From Gemmatimonadota bacterium (lineage in GTDB: Bacteria > Gemmatimonadota > Gemmatimonadetes > Gemmatimonadales > GWC2-71-9), in contig QHUU01000073.1 of the NCBI GenBank assembly GCA_003222155.1, positions 1 through 47,434 of the forward strand: DNA of 47,434 nt, given 5' to 3'. Position 1 is the stretch's first letter; every line of letters begins with the position of its first letter. This document shows positions 1 through 8,587 of this stretch, one piece after another. The position numbers and the translations under genes are program-made. The notes under the pieces are model-generated. The model worked only from the letters and a program-made list of their open reading frames with translations, ran no database searches and was not told the DNA's origin.

Positions 1-779
1 TGCTCGTACACGCCGACCCCTTGGTAGCCGCGTTTCGCCTTGGGGCTCACGATCACGCAGGGGACGTGCCCGCCGCCGTTGGTGTTGTCGCTGTTCGCCT
101 CGTCGAACACGATCACCAGCAACCCGTCGCGCTGGAACGCCGCGCTCTTCACGAGCGGATCGATGTTCGTCTGGAGCCACTGGTCCGCCGTGGCAAGCGA
201 GCAGTCGTGCGCGTCGTTGCACAGGTTGGGGGCGACGAATGAATAGTCGGGGAGGCGACCAGCCGCCAAATCAGTCGCGAACTGGGTGAAGGGGACGAGG
301 TTGTTGCGCTGGGTAGCGGAGTTCACCACGTCGGACAAGAGCGCGATGACGTTGTGCTTGCGAGCGTAGTTGCCCGCGTCGCCCCCGGTGTAGCCCACCG
401 ACGGGAGATCCTCGGCGTAAGACTTCCACGTCTTCCCGGCGGCGATCAGGCGGCGGATGATGTTGTCGTCGCTCACCACGCCCGAGTAGCTGTCGTCGTT
501 GGTGACGACCTTGCCGACCGTCATCATGAAGTAGTTGCCGATGGACGGGTGCGTGACGGCATAGTACTTGGTCGCGAGCGCGTACTGCTGCGCCAGCCCG
601 TTCAGATACGGCATGGACGAGCTGCCGATCACGGACGAGTAGTCGTTGTTCTCCTCCACGACGACGATGACGTGCCCCATCAGCGGCACCGGCCCCCCGC
701 CCCCCCCAATCGGCGCGATGGACTCGGTGCCCTTGCACGCCAGCATCAGGAGAAAGAGCGTCAAGAGTCGCGGTCTCAT
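1..779 (-). CDS. AcpA/phospholipase C-like phosphoesterase lipoprotein (3' end outside window)
   Basis: The reading frame starts at ATG 779 and stays open to the window edge, so about 259 N-terminal residues are visible and the C-terminus is missing. The N-terminus has a short hydrophobic stretch ending LLMLAC, a plausible lipobox, which suggests an outer-membrane or periplasmic lipoprotein. The mature part carries hallmarks of the phosphoesterase family PF04185: VVVEENNDYSSVIG near the start, THPSIGNY, CNDAHDC and FDEANSDNTNGGGH followed by VPCVIVSP. Known relatives hydrolyse phosphomonoesters or phospholipids outside the cytoplasm; the substrate here is unknown. A good ribosome site (GAGGAG) precedes ATG 779. 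The gene begins only 12 bp after the stop of the upstream kinase, so it is probably the last gene of the left-hand operon. Family assignment is firm; substrate and exact role are not. Confidence 0.85.
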   Translation of the reverse strand, partial: MRPRLLTLFLLMLACKGTESIAPIGGGGGPVPLMGHVIVVVEENNDYSSVIGSSSMPYLNGLAQQYALATKYYAVTHPSIGNYFMMTVGKVVTNDDSYSGVVSDDNIIRRLIAAGKTWKSYAEDLPSVGYTGGDAGNYARKHNVIALLSDVVNSATQRNNLVPFTQFATDLAAGRLPDYSFVAPNLCNDAHDCSLATADQWLQTNIDPLVKSAAFQRDGLLVIVFDEANSDNTNGGGHVPCVIVSPKAKRGYQGVGVYE

Positions 780-791
780 ACCTCGTCTCCT

Positions 792-2270
792 CTAGAGTAG
801 CGCGCGTCGAGCGAGCTCGACGGCGGCGATGACCTTGTCGCGCCACGCGGGCTCCTGGCGGCGGAAGATGCCGCTCGCCACCTCGACCAGGGCCCCGGCA
901 CAATGCAGCGAAAAGCGTGCCCGCCAACCGGCCGGCACGTGGGCGAAATACTCCTCCACGAACGCCGCGGCCGCGGCCCGGATGCGAGCAACCGGCACGG
1001 CGTCGAGTCCCACCCCGCCCATGAGATAGGCCCACAAGTGGGCCGGATCGCGCACCGGGTCGCCCAGGGCCACCGAGTCGAGATCGATGAAGATCACCCG
1101 CTCGCCGTCCAGGAACACGTGGTCGGCCTTGAGGTCCCGGTGCAGCGGCGCCGCCGCCACATCGGGCAGGCCGCGCTCCAGCGCCGCAGTCACGGCCGCG
1201 ACGACGAGCTGCACCTGAGGACAGGCCCAGCTCACCAGCGCCGCCGCCCGCCGCACTTCGACCAGCTGGTCGGCGCGCGTGTGGGCGCGGCTGACGCCCA
1301 CACGCTGGGGATCCTGCTGGTTGAACGCGGCCACGGCCCGGGCGACCGGGCGCACAGTAGTCGCCGGGTCGTGGCCCGCCAGCAGCAGGTGCAACAGCGG
1401 CGTCCCGGACGCCTCTGCGATCGCGAGCGTGCGCAGCGGTCCGATGTAGGCGAGCGGCGCCACCACGTCATACGGGCGCCCGGGGTCCGGTTGGGACAGC
1501 CGTTGCAACAGCTGCCACGTCGCCTCGCCGCGCTCGTCGCGGTACACCTTGACGAAGCAGCGCCGCGTCGCCCGGCGCGCCGTCGCGCGCTGCCGGGCCT
1601 CGACCGTGTAGCGCAGCGCGGCGCCCAGCTCGGTGCGATAGCGCAGCGGCTCGATAAGGCGCCGCTCGACTTCCCAGCCGCCGGCGAACACATGCGGCTC
1701 CACCGCCGCCGCGAGGCCCCCGCCGTCGCCGCCCATCACCAGCCGCAGATGGCGCAGCTTGCGGTCGTACGGGAACACCTCCACCAGCATCGCCAGCTCG
1801 GGGATGAACCCCAGCGGCTCGAACGCGAGCCAATGCGCCGGGATCTCGCGGCGCGGCTCGGCGGCCAGACTCTCGCGCCACAGCCGCTCCGCTTCCCCGT
1901 CCGCGGCGTACACCACACCGGTGACCGATTGTTCCCAGCGTCGCTCCTCGCCGCCCACGTGCTCCACCAGCCGCAGCGTGTACTGCAGCACACAACGCGA
2001 CGTGGCCTGTCGGCAACGGAACCGGAACGGGATGCAGGCCTCGATCTCCACCCGGCGTCCCGGCACGGGCACGAGGTGCGTGCGGAACACCTCGAGCATG
2101 GCCGCCGGGTCGGTCGCGACGGGGAGCTGGGGGAACTCGGGGTCGTGCGGGAAGCCGCCCTCACCCCCTGGCCCCCTCTCCCTTCGGGAGAGGGGGAACG
2201 ATACGCCGTCCCCCCTCTCCGCAACGGAGAGGGGGACAGGGGGTGAGGACGAGCGAGCACGCCGCGTCAT
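792..2270 (-). CDS. APH-family phosphotransferase with large N-terminal domain; REP-like repeat in its 5' end
   Basis: About 492 residues. The C-terminal half is an aminoglycoside-phosphotransferase-type kinase: LHRDLKADHVFLDG supplies the catalytic Asp and IFIDLDSVALGDP the metal-binding Asp. The usual Asn five residues after the catalytic Asp is His here, a variant I associate with a subset of these kinases. An N-terminal region of roughly 200 residues has no domain I recognise. The start is uncertain. ATG 2270 (or GTG 2273) overlaps the ABC transporter stop as TGATG, which argues for coupling, but translation from there runs through an 88-bp cloverleaf repeat (2160-2247) encoding a low-complexity Pro/Arg/Gly stretch. 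ATG 2099 would skip the repeat and give 435 residues starting MLEVFRTHLVP. The enzyme probably phosphorylates a small molecule or glycan in the same pathway as the other kinase; substrate unknown. Confidence 0.82.
   Translation of the reverse strand: MTRRARSSSPPVPLSVAERGDGVSFPLSRRERGPGGEGGFPHDPEFPQLPVATDPAAMLEVFRTHLVPVPGRRVEIEACIPFRFRCRQATSRCVLQYTLRLVEHVGGEERRWEQSVTGVVYAADGEAERLWRESLAAEPRREIPAHWLAFEPLGFIPELAMLVEVFPYDRKLRHLRLVMGGDGGGLAAAVEPHVFAGGWEVERRLIEPLRYRTELGAALRYTVEARQRATARRATRRCFVKVYRDERGEATWQLLQRLSQPDPGRPYDVVAPLAYIGPLRTLAIAEASGTPLLHLLLAGHDPATTVRPVARAVAAFNQQDPQRVGVSRAHTRADQLVEVRRAAALVSWACPQVQLVVAAVTAALERGLPDVAAAPLHRDLKADHVFLDGERVIFIDLDSVALGDPVRDPAHLWAYLMGGVGLDAVPVARIRAAAAAFVEEYFAHVPAGWRARFSLHCAGALVEVASGIFRRQEPAWRDKVIAAVELARRALL
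2160..2247. repeat. REP-like cloverleaf element: outer inverted repeat enclosing two hairpins
   Basis: The outer arms CTCACCCCCTG (2160-2170) and CAGGGGGTGAG (2237-2247) are perfect reverse complements. Between them lie two perfect 11-bp hairpins: CCCCCTCTCCC/GGGAGAGGGGG (2172-2196, loop TTC) and CCCCCTCTCCG/CGGAGAGGGGG (2211-2235, loop CAA). The element can therefore fold as a three-arm cloverleaf on either strand. C/G-rich repeats of this look are widespread dispersed elements in several bacterial phyla, usually between genes. Here it lies inside the 5' part of a kinase reading frame without breaking it. Confidence 0.9.
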
Positions 2271-4051
2271 CACGTCACCGCCTCGTACAGCTGGCGGTAG
2301 CGCCCGCTCCGCGCCGCCAGCTCGGCGTGGGTGCCGCGGTCCACGATGCCCCCGCCGTCGAGCACCAGCACCTGGTCCGCGTCCGCCACCGACTGCAGGT
2401 CGTGGGTGATGACGATGCAGGTCTTGCCCGCCATCAGGCGGTCGAGCGCCTCGCGTACCTTGGCCTCGCTCTCCCCATCGAGCCCGGTCATCGGCTCGTC
2501 CAGGATGAGCACGGGTGCGTCGCGGATCAGGGCGCGGGCGATGGCGATGCGCTGGCGCTGCCCGCCGGAGAGCGTGGCGCCGCGCTCACCGATCACCGTA
2601 TCGTAGCCGTGCTCCAGCTCGCGGATGAACTCCTCGGCGTTCGCCGCCCGCGCCGCCGCTTCGATCTGCTCCGGCGTCGCCTTGGGCTTGCCGTAGGCGA
2701 TGTTCTCCCGGATGGTGGCCCCGAACAGGAGCGACTGCTGCAGCACGATGCCGATGTGGCGCCGCAGCGAGGCGCGCTTGTACTGCCGGATGTCACGGCC
2801 GTCGATCAGGATGGCGCCGCGCTGCGGCTCGTACAGCCGCAGGATCAGGCTCACGATCGTGGACTTCCCGGCCCCCGACACCCCCACCAGGGCGAGCCGC
2901 TGGCCGGGGGAGACGCTGAACGAGACGTTGCGCAGCACGTCCTTGCCGTCGCCGTAGTCGAACGACACGTCCCGGAACTCGATCTCGCCCTTGAGCCCCG
3001 TGGCGGGCACGGCGTCGGGCCGGTCGGTGATCTCGGGCTCGATGTCGAGGACTTCGGAGACGCGCTCCGCCGCCGCCATGGCCTTGGAGAAATCGGTCGA
3101 GAGCTTGGCGAGCTGGCGGATCGGCTTGTACATGTTGGTCAGGTAGCCCACGACCAGCACCAGCTCGCCCGGCAGCATGCGGCCCTTGAGCACCTGAAAC
3201 GCGCCGAACAGCACGGCGGCCGCCGTCCCCAGGGCCGTGATGATCTCCGACGAGCGGGTGGCCGCCGCTTCGAGCCGCGCCACGCGGATGCTCTCGCGCA
3301 CCGTCTGCTCCGTCACCGCGTCGAACTGCTCCGCCTCGTAACGCTCCCGCGCGAACGCCTGCACCAGCGGCACCGCCTGCAGCACCTCGCTCATGCGAGA
3401 CGCCACCTTCCCTTCCTGCTTCTTCTGCGTCTTGACCGACAGCTTGGTCTTGCGATACAGGTGCAGCAGGCTGTAGCCCAGGAACGGCAGCGTGGCGAGC
3501 GCGATCAGGCCGATCTTCCAGTCGATCGCGGCCATGATGGCGAGCATGCCCACCACCGTCAGCACGTACGACGAGAACTTGAGGATCGAGTCGGCGAACA
3601 CGTCCTTCAGGGTGTTCGTGTCGCCCGCGATCTTGGTGAGCAGGTCGCCCGAGCGGGCGCGGTTGTGAAACGCGAGCGACAAGGTCTGGAGGTGCGTGAA
3701 CAGCTCGCGCCGCAGCGCGTACACCATCTTGTAGCCGATGGACGAGGTAATGAAGATCTGGAAGTAGGAGAACAGCCCGCCGGCGAGCGCGATCACCACG
3801 ATCCCCGCCGCCGCTTCGAGCAACAGCGGCACCTTCCCCTCGGCCAGCAGGCCGTGCAGCGCCCGCAGGGTGCGGGGCACCGGCTTGTCCAGGATGACGT
3901 GGTCGAGGATGATCTTGAGCGGCCACGGCTTGAGCAGCTCCGCCGCGGTCGCGCCCAGCGTGCACAGCCCGGCGAACAGTAACCGCCCCTTGACCTCGCG
4001 CAGATTGCCGAGGAACAGCTGGCGGAATCGGCTCGGTGTCTCCTGGCTCAT
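2270..4051 (-). CDS. Type I ABC exporter, fused membrane and ATPase domains (MsbA-like)
   Basis: About 593 residues. The N-terminal half is a six-helix ABC transmembrane domain. The C-terminal ATPase domain has Walker A (GVSGAGKST, around residue 390), signature LSGGQRQRIAIARAL, Walker B LILDEP and a switch His (VITHD). Half-transporters of this kind homodimerise in the inner membrane and export lipids, lipid-linked glycans, peptides or drugs. ATG 4051 (MSQETPSRF) is chosen because the family-like sequence begins there; in-frame ATG 4111 would overlap the upstream kinase stop as ATGA and add 20 residues with no family likeness. Its position between two APH-like kinases and downstream of two glycosyltransferases suggests it exports their product. 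Family certain; cargo inferred. Confidence 0.93.
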   Translation of the reverse strand: MSQETPSRFRQLFLGNLREVKGRLLFAGLCTLGATAAELLKPWPLKIILDHVILDKPVPRTLRALHGLLAEGKVPLLLEAAAGIVVIALAGGLFSYFQIFITSSIGYKMVYALRRELFTHLQTLSLAFHNRARSGDLLTKIAGDTNTLKDVFADSILKFSSYVLTVVGMLAIMAAIDWKIGLIALATLPFLGYSLLHLYRKTKLSVKTQKKQEGKVASRMSEVLQAVPLVQAFARERYEAEQFDAVTEQTVRESIRVARLEAAATRSSEIITALGTAAAVLFGAFQVLKGRMLPGELVLVVGYLTNMYKPIRQLAKLSTDFSKAMAAAERVSEVLDIEPEITDRPDAVPATGLKGEIEFRDVSFDYGDGKDVLRNVSFSVSPGQRLALVGVSGAGKSTIVSLILRLYEPQRGAILIDGRDIRQYKRASLRRHIGIVLQQSLLFGATIRENIAYGKPKATPEQIEAAARAANAEEFIRELEHGYDTVIGERGATLSGGQRQRIAIARALIRDAPVLILDEPMTGLDGESEAKVREALDRLMAGKTCIVITHDLQSVADADQVLVLDGGGIVDRGTHAELAARSGRYRQLYEAVT

Positions 4052-4110
4052 GTCAACGTCTCGCTTCGGGGGCCTTTCGGTCGTACCCCGAGGGCCGGAA
4101 GAGGTGCGCA

Positions 4111-5115
4111 TCACGCCGTCGCGGCAGGACCCCGCCAACCTAGCGCGTCGCTCAGCAGGCGCCGGGCCACCCTCTGCCGCTGCGGATTCCGATCCGTGTC
4201 GGGATGCCGGGCCGAGTTGCACGCCAGGCGGTGGATCTTGCGCAGCAGAATGGCCCGCTCGTACCACGCGAGCCGCAGTCCGAAATCGGGCCCGGGCGCG
4301 CCGTCGTGCTGGTAGGCGTCGAGCACGCATGCCCGCGCCCACGGGAAGTCCGGGAGGTTCTCCGGCGCGCGCACGATCATGCGGCGCAACTGCGCCAGGA
4401 AATTCCCCAGGTCCAGGGCCGGGTCGCCGTGCGCACACTTGTCGAAATCGAGCGCCACGATGGTTCCGTCGCGCCACAACAGATTCGAGGGACCGAAGTC
4501 CCCGTGCAGGAACGAAGGTCTCGCGGGCAGCGGCGGGACCGCGCGCTCCAGCGCGAGCGCCGCCCGGCGCAGCCCCGTCGCATCTCCGGGAAACCGGACG
4601 CACAGCTCGTCGAGTCGACGGCGCAGATCCTCGAAGACGTCGACCGCGGAGCGGGTCACGCTGCGCGTGACGCGGGTGGCGTGCAGCGCCGCCAGGGCCC
4701 GTCCCACGCCCGTGAGCACCGTCGACGCGTCCCGGCCAATGGCCGCGCTCAGCGGCTCGCCCGCCTCGTACGTCAGGAAGAGCAGCCGTCGCGATCGGTC
4801 GTAGGCGATGACGCCCGACACCTCCGGCCCGCCCCGCGCGCGGCAGTCGCTCGCCGCCAGCTCCACGAGCACGCCGGCGACGCGGGCGCCATCGGCCTCG
4901 CTGTCGTACCACTTGCCGAGCCACTGGCAGTGCAGCACGCCCGGCACGCCCGTCACGCGGGCGTCCAGGTCGCACAGCATCACCCGTCCCCGTCCGTGCG
5001 GCGTGAACCGGGGGTCCACACTCCAGCGCTCGAGCCGCGCGCCGGCGCCGTGCACCGTCTGGAGCGCCGCGGTCAGCGCGGTGCCGTCCGTGTGGGGCGT
5101 CGCCAGCGCGTCCAT
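4111..5115 (-). CDS. APH-family small-molecule/glycan phosphotransferase
   Basis: 334 residues with a protein-kinase-like fold of the aminoglycoside phosphotransferase type. The catalytic motif FLHGDFGPSNLLW is intact (catalytic Asp near residue 206) and is followed by the metal-binding motif ALDFDKCAHGDPALDLGNF. The N-terminal lobe is less typical. ATG 5115 overlaps the stop of the glycosyltransferase upstream as ATGA, so the two are translationally coupled. No resistance-specific features are visible, and the context of two glycosyltransferases and an ABC exporter makes phosphorylation of a sugar or glycolipid intermediate more likely than antibiotic inactivation. That substrate is inference. 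Confidence 0.88.
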   Translation of the reverse strand: MDALATPHTDGTALTAALQTVHGAGARLERWSVDPRFTPHGRGRVMLCDLDARVTGVPGVLHCQWLGKWYDSEADGARVAGVLVELAASDCRARGGPEVSGVIAYDRSRRLLFLTYEAGEPLSAAIGRDASTVLTGVGRALAALHATRVTRSVTRSAVDVFEDLRRRLDELCVRFPGDATGLRRAALALERAVPPLPARPSFLHGDFGPSNLLWRDGTIVALDFDKCAHGDPALDLGNFLAQLRRMIVRAPENLPDFPWARACVLDAYQHDGAPGPDFGLRLAWYERAILLRKIHRLACNSARHPDTDRNPQRQRVARRLLSDALGWRGPAATA

Positions 5116-6326
5116 CAGTCTCCCCCCAGCCAGCGCGCCAGATACGCAGTGAGCCGACTCGCCCCGTCGAACGCCGGGATGATCTCGCGCACCAGGCGCG
5201 CATGCGCCGCGCGATCGCGCCGCAGCGCCCATTCGAGCGCCGCGGCGAGCTGGGCGCCGTCCCCGTGCAAGTCCCTGGGATGCACCCACTGCGCCAGGCC
5301 CTGCGCCGCCAGCGTCTCGGCGCGGATCTGCTGCTCGACCTTGTGGGTGGCGCGCGGCACGATCACCAGCGGTCGCGCCGCCGCCAACGCTTCGATCACG
5401 CTGTTGTAGCCGCCCATGCCGAGCACGGCATCGGCGGCGGCCATCAGCTCGAGCGTGTCGGCCTGCGGCACCACGCGACACGCGGGCGTGGCGCGCGCCT
5501 CGAGCAGCGTCCGCTCACGCGCCGGCATGAACGGGCCCGTCACCAGCACCGCGACCAGGTCGGGGAACGCGGGGCGCAGCCGCTCCAGCGCCGCACAGGC
5601 GGCGTCGAGCACGGGGTACCCGTCGCTCCCGCTCCCCACGCTGGCCGCGAGCAACGGCCCCTGCTCGGGCAGGCCGTAGCGGCGGCGCACGTCGGCGGGA
5701 TCGACCGTGGGAACGTCGCGCACCACGTAGCCGCAGTAGTGCAGCTTGGGGCGGACCGACTGCGGGATGGCGTAGGCGTCCGCCACGTCGAACAGATCGG
5801 GCTGGCCGTACACCGCGATCCCGTCGTACACGTGCTCCAGCGCGTCGTACACGCCCAGCTCCTGCCACTGTGCCCGAATGCGACCGATGTCGTCCATGAT
5901 GTCGCGCAGCCCGAACACGAACTTCGTGTCCGGGCTGCGCTCCTTGAGGGCGCACAGCCCGTCGCGAAACTCTCCCTTGTGCCCCAAGGGCTCGTGATCC
6001 ACCAGCACCAGGTCCGGGGCCAACCCCAGCGCGACTTCGCGCAACAGCTGCGCGCGCAACCGCCGGAAGCGGGCGTCGTCCGCGGCATCGCCCGCGCCCG
6101 GCCGGGGCCGCGGCGCGCCCTGCCGGGTGGGGAGCTTGACGTAGTCGCACCGCTCCGGCAGGACGAAGTCGCGCGTGATGGGCGACTCGGTCGCCACGTA
6201 CGCCACGGCGCTCGGATACGCGGCGAGCACGTGGCGCGCGATGGTGAGGGTACGCGTGATGTGCCCCAGGCCCTTGTGATCCTGCGCGTACAGCAGCAGG
6301 GTGCGGGTCGGGCCGGAGCCAGGCAT
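5115..6326 (-). CDS. GT-B glycosyltransferase (MurG/COG4671-like)
   Basis: 403 residues. The N-terminus opens LLLYAQDHKGLGHITRTL, the glycine-rich loop with His typical of MurG/UGT-type GT-B enzymes, and the C-terminal half has VLGMGGYNSVIEALA and PLVIVPR, the donor-site region of the same fold. It resembles predicted glycosyltransferases of COG4671. It is clearly related to the C-terminal half of the neighbouring fusion protein (shared GLGHI/GFGHI, VDHEPLG/VDYLPLG, MGGYN, IVPR), so the pair probably arose by duplication and may act in sequence. ATG 6326 is used; GTG 6341, five codons upstream, overlaps the fusion-gene stop as GTGA and is a real alternative. Sugar donor and acceptor are unknown. 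Confidence 0.88.
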   Translation of the reverse strand: MPGSGPTRTLLLYAQDHKGLGHITRTLTIARHVLAAYPSAVAYVATESPITRDFVLPERCDYVKLPTRQGAPRPRPGAGDAADDARFRRLRAQLLREVALGLAPDLVLVDHEPLGHKGEFRDGLCALKERSPDTKFVFGLRDIMDDIGRIRAQWQELGVYDALEHVYDGIAVYGQPDLFDVADAYAIPQSVRPKLHYCGYVVRDVPTVDPADVRRRYGLPEQGPLLAASVGSGSDGYPVLDAACAALERLRPAFPDLVAVLVTGPFMPARERTLLEARATPACRVVPQADTLELMAAADAVLGMGGYNSVIEALAAARPLVIVPRATHKVEQQIRAETLAAQGLAQWVHPRDLHGDGAQLAAALEWALRRDRAAHARLVREIIPAFDGASRLTAYLARWLGGD

Positions 6327-6337
6327 GATGGCGCCCG

Positions 6338-8587
6338 TCACACGGCGAGCGACACCGGCCGCGCCGCCGCGCCCAGCAGCTCCGTCAGCAAGGTGGGGAT
6401 GCGGGTCAGCCCGCCCAAATCGACGCGGTCGCGTACGACGGGCGGCGGGCCCGGATCGCGGGCCAGCCACTCGCTCAACGCGCGCGCGTCGAGCTGGTCG
6501 GGATGCAGCACGTCCACCAGTCCCAGATCGCGCAGGCGCTGGGCACGAATCCACTGCTCCGTCTCCGGGGCCACGCGCGGCACGATGAGGGCGTGCTTCT
6601 CGAACGAGAGGATCTCGCAGCACGTGTTGTAGCCGCCCATGGCGATGACGCGGTCGGCGCGCTCGATCAGCGAGATCGGCTCGGGCACGAAGTCGAGCAC
6701 CCGGAAGCGGGAGCGTTGCTGCGCGTCGTCGCGCACGCGCTGGCGCTGCTCCCACGGCATGAGCGGGCCCGTCACGAGCACCCCGGTCATGTCCCGCGGC
6801 AGCTCGGTCTGGAGGAACGCCTCGGCCAGCGCCTCGCCGTCGTGACCGCCCCCCACGAGACAGAGCGCGATCTTGCCGGGCGGCAGGTTGGCCACCAGGG
6901 AATCGGCGTGGGCCGCCGCGGCGAGGTCGAGGCGGGGGCGCTGGTCCAGGTACCCCGTGTAGCGCGCCTTGGCCGCCACGTCGGCGCCGAGGCCGTACTC
7001 CCGCACCGGGTCGAACACGGCCGGATCGCCGTAGATCCAGACGGCGTCGTAGCAGTCGCGAATCGCGTCCAGGTTGGCCCGGTCGGCCCAGGTGCGGCGC
7101 ACCGTCTCGCTGTCGTACAGCACCTCGCGCAGCCCCAGCACGCAGCGCGTGTTGCCGCGCGCGCGCAGCCGCTCGAGCGTGGTGGCGAGCTCACCCGCGA
7201 CGCCCAGCGGCAGGTAGTCCACCACCAGCACGTCGGGGTCGAACACCTCGATGGTGCTGCGGATGACCCTGGTGCGCAGGGCGATCAAGTCCTGATCGGA
7301 CACGTCCAGCAGGAAGCGCGGGTTGTATGCCCCGTCGGCCTCGCGGCGCAGCGCCGGCAGCGTCACGCAGTCCACGCCTTCCGGGAGGAGCAGCGCCCCG
7401 GCCTGCCACGCCTCCGCGATCATCACGATGCCCGGCTGCAGCGCGGAGCTGCGCAACGCCTGGGCGATCGACGCGTTGCGGCGGATGTGGCCGAACCCGA
7501 CCATCCCCTGCGAGTACATCGCCACGCGCGGTGGGGACGGCGGCTGGGTGGGGCGACTGTCCCGGCGGGGACGTCCCGGCCGCACCCGCGGCGGCGAGGT
7601 CGCCGCCCTGGCGCGCAACCGGATGTCGTCGACCACGCTTTCGATCTGGGCGAGCTCCTGCGGCGTCGCCTCGGTGCCGGACAGGGCGCCGAGCACCAGC
7701 TGCAGGCTCGAGCCCTTGAGGGCGCGATGCGTCGCCGCCCGGCCCGCCGTCCGTTGCAGCTCCGCCGGCACCACCGGCTCGCCGCACACGGCGCGCTGGG
7801 CGGCCGCGTGGACGTACTTGGCCACGCGCCGGGCCGCCTCCGGCACGCCGCGGAACCCGGGGAAGCTCGACATGTCGACTACGTACGCGCGGCCGCCGCT
7901 CTCCACCACGCTGACGCCGAACAGGTCGATGCCGAGGGCCGTGCCACAGCGACGCGCGATGTCGACGAGCTCCGGCGAGAGCGGAAAGGGCACGTCGTGC
8001 TGGCCGCGCAGCACGCCGAACAGCTCGGACCCGATCGAGTACACGGTCCGATCCGGCCCGTCCGGCGGATGGTACCGCTGGGCGAAAACCGGGTCTCCAA
8101 TGTGGCCCAGCGCCGCGAGCTCCGCCGCGTTCGTGACCACCTCGGTACCGTGCTTCTTGTGGCGGCGGTACGGCTTGATGATGAGCGGGCCGCGGTCGAG
8201 CGCGGGCAGTAACTGACTGGCATGGGACGCGACGAACGTCTCGGGCACGGGCACGCCCGCCGCCCGGAGCAGGCGGAACGTCACGACCCGGTCGCGCAGC
8301 AGGGCGGAGACGGGGTACGGATTGAGCAGCCGGGCGCCGGCCCCATGCAGGTCGGCGGCCACGCTCATCGCGAGGTCGCTGCGGCTCTTCAGGACGAAGA
8401 GGTCATGGTCCAGACTCACGCGCGCGACGTCGATCAGGTCGTCGCCGAGATGCAGCGGCTCCGCCGTCGCCCCCCACTGCCGCAGCCAGCTGAGAATGTC
8501 GGCTTGGTGGCGATCCTCGGTGAACGACCGACCCATCAAGAAGCCGATCCGCACAAAGCCCTCCCTTGGCCGTTGCGCCGCCGCCAT
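6338..8587 (-). CDS. Fusion of ATP-grasp domain (RimK/ITPK-like) and GT-B glycosyltransferase
   Basis: 749 residues in two parts. Residues about 10-300 look like an ATP-grasp enzyme: RIGFLMGRSF start, a lid region LRAAGVPVPETFVAS, ATP-binding LIIKPYRRHKKHG, FAQRYHP and the terminal metal motif VDMSSFPGFRGV. In relatives that last motif usually has Asn where this protein has Ser, so the metal site may be altered. After a low-complexity Arg/Pro linker, residues about 353-749 form a GT-B glycosyltransferase like the next gene (MYSQGMVGFGHIRRN, VDYLPLG, AMGGYNTCCEILS, IVPR). ATP-grasp enzymes join a carboxylate to an amine or phosphorylate polyols; GT-B enzymes add sugars. One chain could thus ligate and glycosylate one acceptor. 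It is the first gene of the left operon. The fusion is plain in the sequence; chemistry is inferred. Confidence 0.87.
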   Translation of the reverse strand: MAAAQRPREGFVRIGFLMGRSFTEDRHQADILSWLRQWGATAEPLHLGDDLIDVARVSLDHDLFVLKSRSDLAMSVAADLHGAGARLLNPYPVSALLRDRVVTFRLLRAAGVPVPETFVASHASQLLPALDRGPLIIKPYRRHKKHGTEVVTNAAELAALGHIGDPVFAQRYHPPDGPDRTVYSIGSELFGVLRGQHDVPFPLSPELVDIARRCGTALGIDLFGVSVVESGGRAYVVDMSSFPGFRGVPEAARRVAKYVHAAAQRAVCGEPVVPAELQRTAGRAATHRALKGSSLQLVLGALSGTEATPQELAQIESVVDDIRLRARAATSPPRVRPGRPRRDSRPTQPPSPPRVAMYSQGMVGFGHIRRNASIAQALRSSALQPGIVMIAEAWQAGALLLPEGVDCVTLPALRREADGAYNPRFLLDVSDQDLIALRTRVIRSTIEVFDPDVLVVDYLPLGVAGELATTLERLRARGNTRCVLGLREVLYDSETVRRTWADRANLDAIRDCYDAVWIYGDPAVFDPVREYGLGADVAAKARYTGYLDQRPRLDLAAAAHADSLVANLPPGKIALCLVGGGHDGEALAEAFLQTELPRDMTGVLVTGPLMPWEQRQRVRDDAQQRSRFRVLDFVPEPISLIERADRVIAMGGYNTCCEILSFEKHALIVPRVAPETEQWIRAQRLRDLGLVDVLHPDQLDARALSEWLARDPGPPPVVRDRVDLGGLTRIPTLLTELLGAAARPVSLAV

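Noticed and set aside
903-2246. Long plus-strand reading frames opposite the kinase and transporter genes (also 2243-3982, 4204-5409, 5202-6632, 6503-8212)
   Set aside because: Rich in Arg, His, Gln and Pro with no motifs; each is the mirror of a clearly conserved minus-strand gene. High GC leaves such frames open by chance.
4111-5115. Aminoglycoside resistance gene
   Set aside because: Only the general APH kinase motifs are present, and the operon context is glycoconjugate synthesis and export.
4052-5203. N-terminal extension of the ABC transporter frame to 5203
   Set aside because: The added part is antisense-like and overlaps the APH kinase, which has intact motifs in its own frame.
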